A stretch of DNA of 64,000 bases, taken from positions 124,001 to 188,000 of the forward strand of contig NZ_AFPO01000007.1 in the NCBI RefSeq assembly GCF_000218785.1. The letters run 5' to 3'. This document shows, one piece after another, positions 9,757-19,075 of the stretch. Numbering within the stretch: the stretch's first letter is position 1; every line of letters begins with the position of its first letter. The stretch is from Idiomarina sp. A28L (GTDB lineage: Bacteria > Pseudomonadota > Gammaproteobacteria > Enterobacterales > Alteromonadaceae). Made by a program: the position numbers and the translations under genes. The notes under the pieces were generated by a model. That model was not told the DNA's origin, ran no database searches, and was given only the letters and a program-made list of their open reading frames with translations.

Positions 9757-11364
9757 TTAACGTGAAATCGACAATATTGTGTCTAGTATACTTAGCCCAG
9801 TTTCAATCACTTTTGCGTTCGCTTGATAAAACTGCTGATAACGCACTAGATTTGCCGCTTCTTCATCAAGGTTTACCCCCGATTCAGATTGTTGCAACGC
9901 ACGTAATTGCTCAGTTAAGCCTTGTTGAGCTGATAAGTTCGCGTTTATTACCGCATTGCGATTACCTGAATCACTTATTATTGCACCATAGGCTTGGCTG
10001 AAATTTGCATTGCCACTCACTAAACGAGCGCTTTGTAGATTTTGCAACGCTAATGCATTTCGGTTATCGCCTGAATCAGCTGAAGTGGCTGCAGCGATAT
10101 TGGAAATATCACTAATTTCAACATTGAAATCACGCGCCGCACGTTGCACAGGGTTCACTCGAAAACGATCACCTATTTCTGGCGTTCCATTTACGTTGAT
10201 TTCAATGCCCGCAAAATTCAAGTTACCAGCGCCATCTGGCGTTACCGTTGTGCGGCTGCCATTCTCTCGTTGCATTACCTGCCAATCAGTTCCATTAAAT
10301 GTAAGGTCGAAGGAGCTTGAAGTAAGTTCATTAAGGTCGGCTATCGTTACATCAAGAACTCCATCACCAGCATTTTTAGTATTGGTAAAGCTCGAAGGTG
10401 CGCCAATACTAAAAAACTCAGTACCTGCATCTCCATTAAGATCGATACCAGCCTGGTGTTGCTCATTAAATGATTGCGCCATGGTTACCGCAAGTTGGCC
10501 AAGCTGACCTTGAATTTTATCAAGGCTCTCGCTGCGGAAACTCATTAACCCGCCTAAACTACCGCCCTTAAATTGATCTTCACGATATTCGATAACATTA
10601 CCCGAAGAATCACGGTAGCCCACCACAATACGCTCTGGATCGAATGAAGAAGCTATAGCTACAAGCGTGTTTGAAGAATCGCCAGTTACTAACGGTTGGC
10701 CATTACCAATCGATACATTATATGCACCGCCATCCTGAACATTTACGCGGATATCAATTTTTTCACTTAACTCAGCAACATACTGATCACGTTGGTTTAA
10801 TAACGAGTTTGGCGTTTGCCCAGTTGAAGCTGCTGAGGTGGCTATCTCTTTATTTAACATCGCTATTTGCCCAGCGATATCATTAATTTGCGATACTTCT
10901 AGAGTTACACCGCCATTTACCGTGCGTTGTAAATCGTTCAGATAATTATCAAATGAACGGAACTGGGCTGACATACTGCTCGCGTTACCAAGCACACCTT
11001 CTCGAGCTGCAGGTTCTGCTGGAGTGCCTGCTAAATCACCCACCGAGCCGAAAAACTTTTGCATTAACGGCGCCAAGCCCGCGTCAGGATCTGCAAGAAG
11101 GTTATCAATTTGGCTAGCTTGGGTTTTATAGGATTGCAAAGAGGCAAGATTGCCGTTTGCGTTATTCAAACGCTCAGCAATAAAGCTATTGAACTGACGA
11201 TTAACGCCATTTACTTGAACGCCGCCACCATTTTTTGCTTCGCCCAACAACACAAGTTCTCGGTTGTACCCTGGGGTATACACATTCGAGATATTATTAC
11301 TGGTTGCATAAAGTGCAGTTTGTGCCGCATTGAGACCGGTAATGCCGGTGTTTAAAATACTCAT
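9757..11364 (-). CDS. flgK: Flagellar hook-associated protein FlgK (HAP1)
   Basis: FlgK is the first hook-filament junction protein, exported after the specificity switch. The 535-residue product starts with the conserved axial-protein N-terminus (MSILNTGITGLNAAQTALYA, with NNISNVYTPGYNRE following) and ends with the matching C-terminal helix (EEAANLVRYQQFYQANAKVIE). The central region is variable, as usual. An AAGGTAGG ribosome site precedes the ATG, and a probable sigma-28 promoter sits at 11393-11419 between flgJ and flgK, suggesting that flgKL can be expressed as a late class operon independently of flgB-J. Confidence 0.94.
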   Translation of the reverse strand: MSILNTGITGLNAAQTALYATSNNISNVYTPGYNRELVLLGEAKNGGGVQVNGVNRQFNSFIAERLNNANGNLASLQSYKTQASQIDNLLADPDAGLAPLMQKFFGSVGDLAGTPAEPAAREGVLGNASSMSAQFRSFDNYLNDLQRTVNGGVTLEVSQINDIAGQIAMLNKEIATSAASTGQTPNSLLNQRDQYVAELSEKIDIRVNVQDGGAYNVSIGNGQPLVTGDSSNTLVAIASSFDPERIVVGYRDSSGNVIEYREDQFKGGSLGGLMSFRSESLDKIQGQLGQLAVTMAQSFNEQHQAGIDLNGDAGTEFFSIGAPSSFTNTKNAGDGVLDVTIADLNELTSSSFDLTFNGTDWQVMQRENGSRTTVTPDGAGNLNFAGIEINVNGTPEIGDRFRVNPVQRAARDFNVEISDISNIAAATSADSGDNRNALALQNLQSARLVSGNANFSQAYGAIISDSGNRNAVINANLSAQQGLTEQLRALQQSESGVNLDEEAANLVRYQQFYQANAKVIETGLSILDTILSISR

Positions 11365-11392
11365 CAGACCTACCTTTTAACTGTGCTGAAGA

Positions 11393-11419
11393 TTATCGGC
11401 AGCAGAAGGGAATTCTTAA
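11393..11419 (-). promoter_or_regulatory. Probable sigma-28 (FliA) promoter of flgKL
   Basis: On the minus strand the -10 element GCCGATAA (11393-11400) is an exact match to the enteric sigma-28 consensus. It is preceded, after the standard 11 bases, by TTAAGAAT (11412-11419), which matches TAAAGTTT in five of eight positions. It lies about 30 bp upstream of the flgK ATG and downstream of flgJ, the right place for a late promoter. Confidence 0.7.
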
Positions 11420-11425
11420 GGTGAA

Positions 11426-11764
11426 TTAGGGCTTTTGTGCCGGAATTTGAGCCGGCCCTTGCTGAAGCTGTTGTACTAATTGATCAGCTAGGCCAATGCC
11501 ACGTGTAGCTAAGTGACGAGTAAGCTGCTGATCATACATGCTCTGCATTTGTTGGGTTTGTGGTGAATCGAATAACTCAGATTTGCCGGTAGCTTCACGC
11601 ATGCTTTGCATCATCATATTCAGGAATACCGCTTCGAATTCTTCTGCTGCTTGGCGTAAACCTGCTTCACCATCTACACGGTTATTCGCTTTTATCTGAT
11701 TCAGCCCTTGAATATCCAGCGCCATTCTGGCCTGAGTGGCTTGAGTTGCGAATGCATCATTCAT
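11426..11764 (-). CDS. flgJ: Rod-scaffold protein FlgJ, single-domain form
   Basis: FlgJ caps the growing flagellar rod. In most beta- and gammaproteobacteria it is about 310 residues, with an N-terminal rod-cap domain and a C-terminal muramidase. This product is only 112 residues and contains just the N-terminal domain: RQAAEEFEAVFLNMMMQSMREA (split around EEFEAVFLNMMM, about residues 40-52) and the LFDSPQTQQMQSMYDQQ helix. It ends with a natural stop after a Gln/Pro-rich tail. The 61 bases before flgK leave no room for a frameshifted muramidase half, so it is a genuine short form. Peptidoglycan opening must be done by another enzyme. It overlaps flgI by one base. Confidence 0.9.
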   Translation of the reverse strand: MNDAFATQATQARMALDIQGLNQIKANNRVDGEAGLRQAAEEFEAVFLNMMMQSMREATGKSELFDSPQTQQMQSMYDQQLTRHLATRGIGLADQLVQQLQQGPAQIPAQKP

Positions 11765-12867
11765 TAAATAATCTCCAATTCAGCCCGCAGCGAACCAGAA
11801 GCCTTTAGCGCTTCGAGGATAGCCATTAAATCAGCCGGGGTTGCGCCAAGAGAATTTAACGCGTTCACCACTTCCATTAAATCAACGCCCTCAACCATAT
11901 TCAAAGTACCGGCCTCTTGCGTGATTTGGATATCAGTATCGGTAGTTACCACCGTTTCGCCTTGCGAAAACGGGCCCGGTTGGCTTACACGTTGGCGAGT
12001 ATCAATTGAAACCGAAAGGTTACCGTGCGCTACTGCCGCTTGGCTTAAACGCACGTTGCCATTCATTACCACAGACCCGGTGCGCGAATTTAATACAACA
12101 CGAGCTCGCCCAACGGCCGGCTGTACATCAATATTTTCTACGCGAGCCATAAATCGAACACGCTCGTTCGCATCTTGCGGGCCAAACAAACGGATAACCC
12201 GGCCGTTCATTGCTTGCGCAACAAGATTGCCAAACTCATCGTTGATACGCGTAACTACACGTTCTGCGGTGCTAAAATCAGCCTGTTTCAAATGCAGTTC
12301 GAGCTCACCTTGATTGCCACCTAATGCAAGCGCCACTTCACGTTCTACTATCGCACCGCGGGATATACGCCCAGCTGATTGGTGATTTACCGTTTCTCGG
12401 CTGCCGCCACTTTCTGCACTAACGCCACCGATAAGAAGATTACCTTGCGCTATGGCATAAATTTCACCATCGGCACCGCGTAACGGTGTCATTAACAAGG
12501 TACCACCACGCAAGCTACGCGCGTTACCTACCGAAGAAACAGTGATATCTAAGCGTTGGCCTTGCATCGAAAAAGGAGGTAAATCTGCGGTTACCATTAC
12601 CGCTGCAACATTTCGCAGCTGCATGTTTGTGCCTGCCGGAATGGTTACTCCTAACTGGGAGAGCATGTTCGTTAAACTCTGCCCCGTAAATGGCGCTTGT
12701 GTTGTTTGATCACCAGTGCCATCGAGCCCCACAACTAAGCCATAACCCACCAAAACGTTATCGCGAACGCCGGCAAATTCAGCCAAGTCTTTTAACCGTT
12801 CGGCTTGTGCCGGTGAGCTAGCGAGTAATGCTGCGCCAAGAATAATGATACTAAGTAGTTTTTTCAT
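11764..12867 (-). CDS. flgI: Flagellar P-ring protein FlgI
   Basis: FlgI forms the periplasmic P ring, the bushing around the rod in the peptidoglycan layer. I start at the ATG at 12867 (MKKLLSIIILGAALLASSPAQA), giving a clear Sec signal peptide with AQA cleavage and a GGTGA ribosome site; an in-frame ATG at 12879 would add four residues (MVTN) and shares a base with the flgH stop. The 367-residue product has family blocks NVLVGYGLVVGLDGTGD and RSLRGGTLLMTPL, and ends in MAILEALKASGSLRAELEI. It lies between flgH and flgJ as usual. Confidence 0.95.
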   Translation of the reverse strand: MKKLLSIIILGAALLASSPAQAERLKDLAEFAGVRDNVLVGYGLVVGLDGTGDQTTQAPFTGQSLTNMLSQLGVTIPAGTNMQLRNVAAVMVTADLPPFSMQGQRLDITVSSVGNARSLRGGTLLMTPLRGADGEIYAIAQGNLLIGGVSAESGGSRETVNHQSAGRISRGAIVEREVALALGGNQGELELHLKQADFSTAERVVTRINDEFGNLVAQAMNGRVIRLFGPQDANERVRFMARVENIDVQPAVGRARVVLNSRTGSVVMNGNVRLSQAAVAHGNLSVSIDTRQRVSQPGPFSQGETVVTTDTDIQITQEAGTLNMVEGVDLMEVVNALNSLGATPADLMAILEALKASGSLRAELEII

Positions 12868-12878
12868 ATTGGTCACCA

Positions 12879-13565
12879 TTACATTGGGGTAGCCCAGTTA
12901 AAGAATCTTTGCAGCCAGCCCATACGTTGTGCTGTATGAATGTAGCCATCACCAATATATTCGATACGCGCTTCTGCTACTTGGCTTGAAAGCACCGTGC
13001 TTTGGCCAGTAACTGAACGTGGGTTTACAATTCCAGAAAAACGAATGTATTCAGCACCACTATTAATAGCAATTTGCTTCTCGCCGCGAACACGCAAGTT
13101 CCCGTTCAGCATTACCTCTAAAACTTGCACAGTAATGGTGCCTTGAAAGGTATTATTTGCGCTTGCCGAGCCTTGGCCATTAAAATCACTTACCGAACTA
13201 ACATCTAGCCCTAAATCAGCCAGCGACTCCAAGAAATCGGGAAGCTGTGCCAAATCTATACCTACATTACTCGCTCGTGAGGTAGCGGTTTGGTTACTCT
13301 TCGATGCACTTACTTGCTCTTCTACTAAAATGGTTAAAATATCACCTACCATTCGGGGCCGACGATCTTCAAACAGCGGAGCATAACCGCGCTGAGCTTG
13401 AAATATTGAACCATTTGCTTGAATTGCGCCGCGCTCAGGCATCACTATAGGTTCAGGCTCGGTAACCACAATAGTTTTAGGTGCAGAAGAACACGCCACT
13501 AACCCAAATGCGGCAACGGCTACACATATGGCTTTCGCAGCTGATATCTGGGCTAGTTTATACAT
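12879..13565 (-). CDS. flgH: Flagellar L-ring lipoprotein FlgH
   Basis: FlgH forms the outer membrane L ring. The 228-residue product has a lipoprotein signal with lipobox LVAC and a lipidated Cys at about residue 25, then a short linker and the beta-rich ring domain with GDILTILVEEQVSASKSNQT and NGNLRVRGEKQIAINSGAEYIRFSGIVNP landmarks (given here in parts: RVRGEKQIAIN, IRFSGIVNP). Length and order (flgG-flgH-flgI) are standard. The stop shares one base with the alternative upstream flgI start. Confidence 0.95.
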   Translation of the reverse strand: MYKLAQISAAKAICVAVAAFGLVACSSAPKTIVVTEPEPIVMPERGAIQANGSIFQAQRGYAPLFEDRRPRMVGDILTILVEEQVSASKSNQTATSRASNVGIDLAQLPDFLESLADLGLDVSSVSDFNGQGSASANNTFQGTITVQVLEVMLNGNLRVRGEKQIAINSGAEYIRFSGIVNPRSVTGQSTVLSSQVAEARIEYIGDGYIHTAQRMGWLQRFFNWATPM

Positions 13566-13606
13566 TCGAATCTCCTAGAACTTAGGCATTATTAACAATG
13601 CTTTGC

Positions 13607-14389
13607 TTACAGCTGCGTTAAGCGCGAGAGCATTTCATCACTGGTGCGCAATGCTCGGCTGTTAATTTCATATGCACGTTGGGTTTGAATCATATTTACC
13701 ATTTCTTCCACAACGTTCACGTTCGATGTTTCTACATAGCCTTGGAATAAACGGCCTGTGCCGTTATCGCCAGGGCTGTATTCATTTCGTGGGCCCGAAG
13801 AAGCTGTTTCACGGTATAGATTGCCGCCCACTGATTCCAAACCGGTATCATTCATGAATGATGCCAAGGTAACTTGGCCAACTTCCGTTGGTTGCGCGTT
13901 GCCCGGCTGCGTTACTGAAACAATGCCATCTTCACCAATGGTAACGCTTAACGCATTTGCTGGAATAAAAATGCCTGGCTCCAATGGATAACCACTAGCT
14001 GTAACCATCTGCCCATTTTCGTTTAACTGAAAACTACCATCGCGAGTAAATGCTACTTCACCATCTGGCATTAACACTTGGAAGAACCCTTTACCGTTAA
14101 TCGCTAGGTTTCTCGAGTTCTCAGTGGCTACCAAGCCGCCTTGCGTATGCAAGCGCTCTGTGGCTACTGCACGTACACCGGTACCGACTTGTAAGCCCGA
14201 AGGTAAACGATCTTGGGCGTTATTCATGGCACCCGGTTGGCGCATATTTTGGTATAGTAAATCTTCAAAAACCGCGCGAGATTGCTTAAAACCTGTGGTG
14301 TTAACGTTCGCTAGGTTGTTAGTAATCACATCCATCTGGAACTGCTGCGCTTCGAGGCCTGTTTTTCCGGTCCAAAGTGATTTAATCAT
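13607..14389 (-). CDS. flgG: Flagellar distal rod protein FlgG
   Basis: FlgG builds the distal rod that passes through the P and L rings. The 260-residue product has the axial-family N-terminal motif ([21 protein letters not shown], about residues 28-48), the characteristic FlgG segment following it (QNMRQPGA), and the C-terminal motif [21 protein letters not shown] within residues 215-240, plus [10 protein letters not shown]. Length matches E. coli FlgG. It lies between flgF and flgH in the conserved rod operon. Confidence 0.96.
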   Translation of the reverse strand: MIKSLWTGKTGLEAQQFQMDVITNNLANVNTTGFKQSRAVFEDLLYQNMRQPGAMNNAQDRLPSGLQVGTGVRAVATERLHTQGGLVATENSRNLAINGKGFFQVLMPDGEVAFTRDGSFQLNENGQMVTASGYPLEPGIFIPANALSVTIGEDGIVSVTQPGNAQPTEVGQVTLASFMNDTGLESVGGNLYRETASSGPRNEYSPGDNGTGRLFQGYVETSNVNVVEEMVNMIQTQRAYEINSRALRTSDEMLSRLTQL

Positions 14390-14415
14390 TATTTCTCTCC
14401 ATTCGTTTTTACGAA

Positions 14416-15159
14416 TTAGCCTTGCACGGAAAGCAGGCTGTTAGCGCGCTGTGAATTTTCATCTGCGGTTTGAATTACTTTCATCTGCATATCGAATTTG
14501 CGCTGATTACTGATCATCGCCACCATTGCTTCCACCGCACTCACGTTACTCCCTTCCAGCGCACCAGTAGCAATCTTGGCATTTTCATCACGGCCAATAA
14601 CGCCGCCATCTACCGATCTAAACAAGCCATCAAGGCCTCGCTCAAGCTGTTGAGCTTCAGAATTTACAACTTTAATTCGGTCAATTTCAGCCAGCTCAGT
14701 TGAACGTGCACCTTCACCTTTCATGGTAATGGTGCCATCGTCGCCGATGGTAATTTCAGCACCGAGTGGTATTACAATCGGCCCACCATCGCCAAGCACA
14801 GGGCGGCCAGCACTCATCAAAACACCATTGGCATCAACATTTAAATCGCCACGGCGGGTATAGGCTTCGTTACCATCACCGCCCTGTACTGCTAACCAAT
14901 TGTTATCGCCTAAAGCAATATCCATTGGCCGGCCAGTCGCGTTAATGGGGCCACCGGTAGCATCAAACATAGGGGTTGAACCCACTACTGCAGTGCGCGT
15001 AGCTAACGAGCCAGGGCCTTCAAGAGGAACCGATCGCACAGCGCTCAATTGAGCCCGAAACCCGCTTGTTGATACGTTCGCAAGGTTGTGATTAATCACA
15101 GCCTGATCATCAAGCGTTTGCTTGGCTCCGCCCATTGCGGTGTAAATCATTGGATCCAT
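14416..15159 (-). CDS. flgF: Flagellar proximal rod protein FlgF
   Basis: FlgF is a proximal rod subunit. The 247-residue product begins [20 protein letters not shown] and contains [16 protein letters not shown], the FlgF version of the axial N-terminal motif, and ends with the C-terminal motif [22 protein letters not shown] and [12 protein letters not shown]. It is distinguished from FlgG by its start and shorter length, and by its position upstream of flgG. Confidence 0.94.
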   Translation of the reverse strand: MDPMIYTAMGGAKQTLDDQAVINHNLANVSTSGFRAQLSAVRSVPLEGPGSLATRTAVVGSTPMFDATGGPINATGRPMDIALGDNNWLAVQGGDGNEAYTRRGDLNVDANGVLMSAGRPVLGDGGPIVIPLGAEITIGDDGTITMKGEGARSTELAEIDRIKVVNSEAQQLERGLDGLFRSVDGGVIGRDENAKIATGALEGSNVSAVEAMVAMISNQRKFDMQMKVIQTADENSQRANSLLSVQG

Positions 15160-15207
15160 AATCCGAACTCCTTTGCTCTTTAGCTATCACGCATACCTAA
15201 CATTACG

Positions 15208-16392
15208 TTAGCGCAGGTTTACTGTAGCCTGCAGTACTTCATCTTGGGTTTTGATACTTTGCGCGTTCGCTTGGTAGTTACGCTGCGCCATAATCAAAGC
15301 AACAAGCTCTTGCGTTAAATCAACGTTCGATTGCTCAACCACACCCGAAGCGATGTTACCAAACTGGCCTTCACCAGCTAAACCAACGATTGCCGGGCCT
15401 GAATCAGCCGTTTCTAACCATGAGTTATCACCCACAGCGCGCAAACCTTCCATATTCCGGAAAGAGGCTAATGCTACAGTGCCCAGCACTTGGCTTTGCT
15501 CATTGGTGTAAGTGCCTACCACGCTGCCATCTTCTTCAATTGCTACCCGTACCAATGTTCCTGAGGTATAACCATCTTGTAAAAGGTTATTTAATTCAAA
15601 ATCATTCGAGAATTGGGTAGTGCCGGTAACGTTCATTGCTACCGACATTGGGTCGGCACCACCACCTGGGTTAAAGGTAAATGCATCGAGGTTAGCAGTA
15701 GTATCTAAGATACCGTTGGAATCAAAGTTAAGAGTTCCAACTTCCGGGGCAAGATCGCCGTTACGTGATAAGCGAACTTCCCACTCGTTGTCATTTAACT
15801 TGGTAAAATACATTTGCGCGTTGTGGCGAGTACCTAATGAATCATAAACAACTACGGTGTTTGAGTAGTTGTAAGTATCTGGGTCATTGCGGTCGAACGG
15901 AACAACAGCACGGTCAAGTGGCACAGTACGAGCATCCATATTGAAACTCGCTGCGATTTCCGCTGTTGGGTTCGCTTGCAAACCACCAGAAGGAATTTGT
16001 AACTGGCCAGGCTGGCTGCCAACCAAAGAGCCGGCTGGATAGCCCGTTAAACGAGCACCAGAGGCGTTGGTTAAGAAGCCATCATTGGTCATGGTTAACT
16101 GGCCATTGCGCGAATATTGAATTTCATTATTCTGTTCAAAGCGAAAGAAGCCGTTACCAGTAATCGCTAGATCTAGCGTGCGGTTAGTTGTTTCTAAGTT
16201 ACCTTCGTTGAAGTTCTGAACAATCGCGGCAACACGCGTACCTAAACCACCCTGGGAATCGGCATAAACATCAGAAAACTGAATTCCTGAGCTCTTAAAG
16301 CCAACGGTTTGCGCGTTGGCAATATTGTTACCAACAACACCTAAATTTTCAGCCGCTGCACGCAGGCCACTTAATGCTTGTGAAAAACTCAT
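15208..16392 (-). CDS. flgE: Flagellar hook protein FlgE
   Basis: FlgE polymerises to form the hook, the universal joint of the flagellum. The 394-residue protein has the N-terminal axial motif (NNIANAQTVGFKSSGIQFSD, about residues 22-41), a D1 region with NGFFRFEQNNEIQYSRNGQL split around TGNGFFRF, and the C-terminal motif SGVVEQSNVDLTQELVALI followed by AQRNYQANAQSIKTQDE. Length is close to the family norm (about 400). It lies between flgD, its cap, and flgF. Confidence 0.95.
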   Translation of the reverse strand: MSFSQALSGLRAAAENLGVVGNNIANAQTVGFKSSGIQFSDVYADSQGGLGTRVAAIVQNFNEGNLETTNRTLDLAITGNGFFRFEQNNEIQYSRNGQLTMTNDGFLTNASGARLTGYPAGSLVGSQPGQLQIPSGGLQANPTAEIAASFNMDARTVPLDRAVVPFDRNDPDTYNYSNTVVVYDSLGTRHNAQMYFTKLNDNEWEVRLSRNGDLAPEVGTLNFDSNGILDTTANLDAFTFNPGGGADPMSVAMNVTGTTQFSNDFELNNLLQDGYTSGTLVRVAIEEDGSVVGTYTNEQSQVLGTVALASFRNMEGLRAVGDNSWLETADSGPAIVGLAGEGQFGNIASGVVEQSNVDLTQELVALIMAQRNYQANAQSIKTQDEVLQATVNLR

Positions 16393-16429
16393 AGTTAATC
16401 TCCTGGATTAAACCAAAGGTGCTGATAAA

Positions 16430-17098
16430 TCAGACAACTTGGCGAATATCTTCAAGTCGAACAGGTTCAAAAATGCCACCGAGGTCCAAACGCGGTCCGT
16501 CTGGGTGGCCTGTACTTACTGCAAATACTTGTGCGTAATTAAAGGTTTCATTAGGTACATTGCGGCCATCCGCATCTGTTGCTTCAACCTGGAATCGATA
16601 AGCGCCATCGGGAGCAACTGAGCCATCAGCCAATTTGCCATCCCATTCCACGGTTTGCATGCCAGCGTTCACACCACCTAAATCGAGTGTGCGTACAATT
16701 TGTCCGGCGCCATCAACAATGTTTACCTTCACGCTATCGGCTGGGCGATTGAATTCCATTGCAAATGGTGTTGGCGCACCTTCACCTACAAGCACTCGTT
16801 CACCCGGCACTAATACAGCTTTGCCGATTAACGAAGTAGCTTGCATGAACTTGCCTTGCTCGATTTGGCCGTTTATACCGGTCATGGTTTCGTTCAATTG
16901 CTCGATACCACTTACCGTATTAATCTGCGCCAGCTGGGAGGTCATTTCCGCATTTTCCATTGGATTCAATGGGTCTTGATTCTTTAGCTGGGCAACGAGC
17001 AATGTCATAAAGTTTTCACGCATTTCTGCGCTATTCGCTTGTGAACCCGGCCCTTGGCCATTCACGTTCGTCAATACCGATTGGTCAATTGTATTCAT
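16430..17098 (-). CDS. flgD: Flagellar hook cap / basal-body rod modification protein FlgD
   Basis: FlgD caps the hook and directs FlgE assembly; it is discarded when the hook is complete. The 222-residue product has the FlgD N-terminal signature FMTLLVAQLKNQDPLNPMEN (about residues 30-49) followed by EMTSQLAQINTVSGIEQLN, then a FlgD Ig-like domain (VKVNIVDGAGQIVRTL, GMQTVEWDGKLADGS) and a Tudor-like ending. Its stop is four bases from the end of flgC's downstream boundary arrangement flgB-flgC-flgD-flgE, with only short gaps. Confidence 0.95.
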   Translation of the reverse strand: MNTIDQSVLTNVNGQGPGSQANSAEMRENFMTLLVAQLKNQDPLNPMENAEMTSQLAQINTVSGIEQLNETMTGINGQIEQGKFMQATSLIGKAVLVPGERVLVGEGAPTPFAMEFNRPADSVKVNIVDGAGQIVRTLDLGGVNAGMQTVEWDGKLADGSVAPDGAYRFQVEATDADGRNVPNETFNYAQVFAVSTGHPDGPRLDLGGIFEPVRLEDIRQVV

Positions 17099-17102
17099 GG
17101 GC

Positions 17103-17510
17103 TTAACCCTCTCCGATGCTTAACGTACGCATCATTAATTGTTTACTCGTGTTCATTACTTCAACATTGGCCTGATAAGAGCGCGAAGCAGAAATCATAT
17201 TCACCATCTCGGCAACCGGATCCACATTTGGCATTTGCACATAGCCCTCGGCATTCGCAAGCGGATGGCCCGGGCGATACTCAAGCCGACCCGGAGTTTG
17301 CTCTTCAATTACTTCGCGAACTTGCACACCACCGGCGCCTTGTCCGTTTTGTAATTTACTCTCGAATACCACTTGCTTGGCGCGGTATGGCAAGCCATCG
17401 GGGCCGCTTACGCTATCGGCATTTGCCATATTGCTGGCGGCTACATTCATTCGCTGCGATTGTGCAGTGAGCGCCGAACCGGAGATATCAAAAATGCTAA
17501 ACATGCTCAT
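17103..17510 (-). CDS. flgC: Flagellar proximal rod protein FlgC
   Basis: FlgC is a proximal rod subunit. The 135-residue product has the axial N-terminus ([20 protein letters not shown] then NMANADS) and the C-terminal motif [20 protein letters not shown] with [12 protein letters not shown]. An AGAGG ribosome site is positioned about nine bases before the ATG at 17510; a second in-frame ATG two codons later is possible. Size equals E. coli FlgC. It lies between flgB and flgD. Confidence 0.95.
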   Translation of the reverse strand: MSMFSIFDISGSALTAQSQRMNVAASNMANADSVSGPDGLPYRAKQVVFESKLQNGQGAGGVQVREVIEEQTPGRLEYRPGHPLANAEGYVQMPNVDPVAEMVNMISASRSYQANVEVMNTSKQLMMRTLSIGEG

Positions 17511-17528
17511 ATTTCAGAACCTCTTTGC

Positions 17529-17939
17529 TTATTCAGGCTGCATTGCCGACCGCAGGCTTTTAATCCTGCTATTCATAAAAGTTAAACTCGCTTGGTAGCG
17601 CACTGAGTTATCGAGAAACTTGCTGCGTTCCATATCCATATCAACGGTATTACCATCAAGGCGCGATTGCGCCGGAATCCGATATTGCATGTTGCTTACA
17701 TCTGAAGCTTCCGTACCGCTACCACCCATGTGGCCAGCCGAAGTACGCGCAAGAGCGGTTGCTTGTTGCCGCCCTTGTGTGGCTGCTTTTTGCAACTCGC
17801 TGGCGAAATCAAAATCGCGGGCCTTAAAGTTTGGCGTATCCGCATTAGCAATGTTGTTTGCCAACACTTGCTGGCGCTGATCACGAAGATTTAACGCTTC
17901 TTGGTGGAAATGCAGTGTTCCCGTCATTTTATCGATCAT
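17529..17939 (-). CDS. flgB: Flagellar proximal rod protein FlgB
   Basis: FlgB is a proximal rod subunit and here the first gene of the flgBCDEFGHIJ operon. The 136-residue protein contains the axial motif (LANNIANADTPNFKARDFDF, about residues 26-45) and a C-terminal helix with RSKFLDNSVRYQASLTFMNS. It faces flgA across a 222-bp divergent region to the flgA start chosen here, which must carry the middle-class flagellar promoters, though I could not identify a convincing sigma-54 element there. Confidence 0.94.
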   Translation of the reverse strand: MIDKMTGTLHFHQEALNLRDQRQQVLANNIANADTPNFKARDFDFASELQKAATQGRQQATALARTSAGHMGGSGTEASDVSNMQYRIPAQSRLDGNTVDMDMERSKFLDNSVRYQASLTFMNSRIKSLRSAMQPE

Positions 17940-18161
17940 GCTGCTACCCTTGTTATCAATTGCAGCTCTCTGTGCTCTTTCGCCTGGTTAATTTATGTAC
18001 AGGCCGAATAAAGGAGAACTTGGCAGCGTTAAGACTACGATCGTATTTGTCGAGTCAATCGCTCGAAAAAAGCAGTTTTTTTCGCTTATTTCTTCAATTC
18101 AGAGTTTATTCGTGTGTTTATAATGGCAATTAATCAGCCATTACGCGGAAATAAAAAATTA

Positions 18162-18872
18162 ATGCAAGCAATTGTAAAGAAACTGTTTTTCATTCTTATT
18201 GGTGGTGCATTTATATGTACATCAATGGTGGTGAATGCAGCCTTTGCAAATACCCAAGAAATAACCCGTGCCGTGCAAAACTTTCTTTATCAACAAGCCA
18301 GCCGCTCAACCTCGGCGAATTCTGAGATAGCAATTGAAGTCTTCGCACCCAGCGCACAATTCGGCGCTTGCGAAAACCCAGAGCCTTTTTTTCCTAGTGC
18401 AAATCAAGAAGCGGCCGGCCGTGTTTCTGTGGGTGTTCGCTGCGGTAAAAATGGCGAGCAAGTGCGTTACGTTCAGGCGCAAATATCTTTGCTAAGTCGT
18501 TACTTAGTGCCTGTCGATGATATACGCTCCGGCACCCTAATTACCGCAGCTATGCTTACCTCGGCAAAGGGCGATACCGGGCGAATGCGTAATCAGCCGA
18601 TTACACGCTTCGAGGATTTGGTAGGTTTAGTAGTGCGCAGAAATTTACGCGCAGGCCAACCCATTTATGAACAAATGGTACAAGCCCCAGAGATAATAGC
18701 TCGTGGGGATACTGTGAGAATACTAGCGCAAGGAACTGGCTTCCAAATAGAACGTGAAGGAACTGCGGTTGATAGCGGTGGCTTAAACGACACTATTCGT
18801 ATTCGAATTGGTAACCGCGAAATGTTAGAAGCTAAAATTATCGGCCCCGGGCGAGTGGTAGTTATAAACTAA
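18162..18872 (+). CDS. flgA: Flagellar P-ring assembly chaperone FlgA
   Basis: FlgA is a periplasmic chaperone needed for assembly of the FlgI P ring. I start at the ATG at 18162 (MQAIVKKLFFILIGG...), which gives a signal peptide of about 30 residues; an in-frame ATG at 18123 and an upstream one at 18114 would add a polar extension before it. The 236-residue product has the SAF domain in its C-terminal half (about residues 125-185: YLVPVDDIRSGTLITAAMLT, VVRRNLRAGQPIYEQMV) and the typical FlgA ending KIIGPGRVVVIN. It is transcribed divergently from flgB. Confidence 0.9.
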   Translation: MQAIVKKLFFILIGGAFICTSMVVNAAFANTQEITRAVQNFLYQQASRSTSANSEIAIEVFAPSAQFGACENPEPFFPSANQEAAGRVSVGVRCGKNGEQVRYVQAQISLLSRYLVPVDDIRSGTLITAAMLTSAKGDTGRMRNQPITRFEDLVGLVVRRNLRAGQPIYEQMVQAPEIIARGDTVRILAQGTGFQIEREGTAVDSGGLNDTIRIRIGNREMLEAKIIGPGRVVVIN

Positions 18873-18948
18873 CATTGACGTTTTGCACACCGGATCTCAC
18901 CTTTAAAGGATTAGTAAACAATATTCTGTTAACCCCGCTATAGCGGCC

Positions 18949-18970
18949 TATGATAAAATTACGTTATCAT
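18949..18970. other. Inverted repeat downstream of flgA
   Basis: A 7-bp inverted repeat (ATGATAA ... TTATCAT with a seven-base spacer) sits about 80 bp past the flgA stop and upstream of the flgM promoter. It lacks a U-tract, so terminator function for flgA is only possible. A short palindrome CGCTATAGCG lies just before it. Confidence 0.3.
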
Positions 18971-19014
18971 TACAAATAAGCTGCTTCTTGGCTGATTTTT
19001 GAGCATTAATTTGC

Positions 19015-19041
19015 TAAAGTTTCCTTATCTTCTGCCGATAA
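19015..19041 (+). promoter_or_regulatory. Consensus sigma-28 (FliA) promoter of flgMN
   Basis: TAAAGTTT at 19015-19022, exactly 11 bases, then GCCGATAA at 19034-19041. Both elements match the published enteric sigma-28 consensus at every position. Transcription would begin about 19048-19050, some 27 bp before the flgM start. It makes flgMN a late (class 3) operon, so the anti-sigma factor is made by the sigma factor it inhibits. Confidence 0.93.
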
Positions 19042-19075
19042 TATTTGCAGACCCAAACACACCAAGGGGAATGTT

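Noticed and set aside
17940-18161. Sigma-54 promoter for flgB or flgA in the divergent region
   Set aside because: No GG-N10-GC pair with acceptable flanks was found on either strand; GAGCAC followed by CTGCA has the wrong spacing and lacks the GG.
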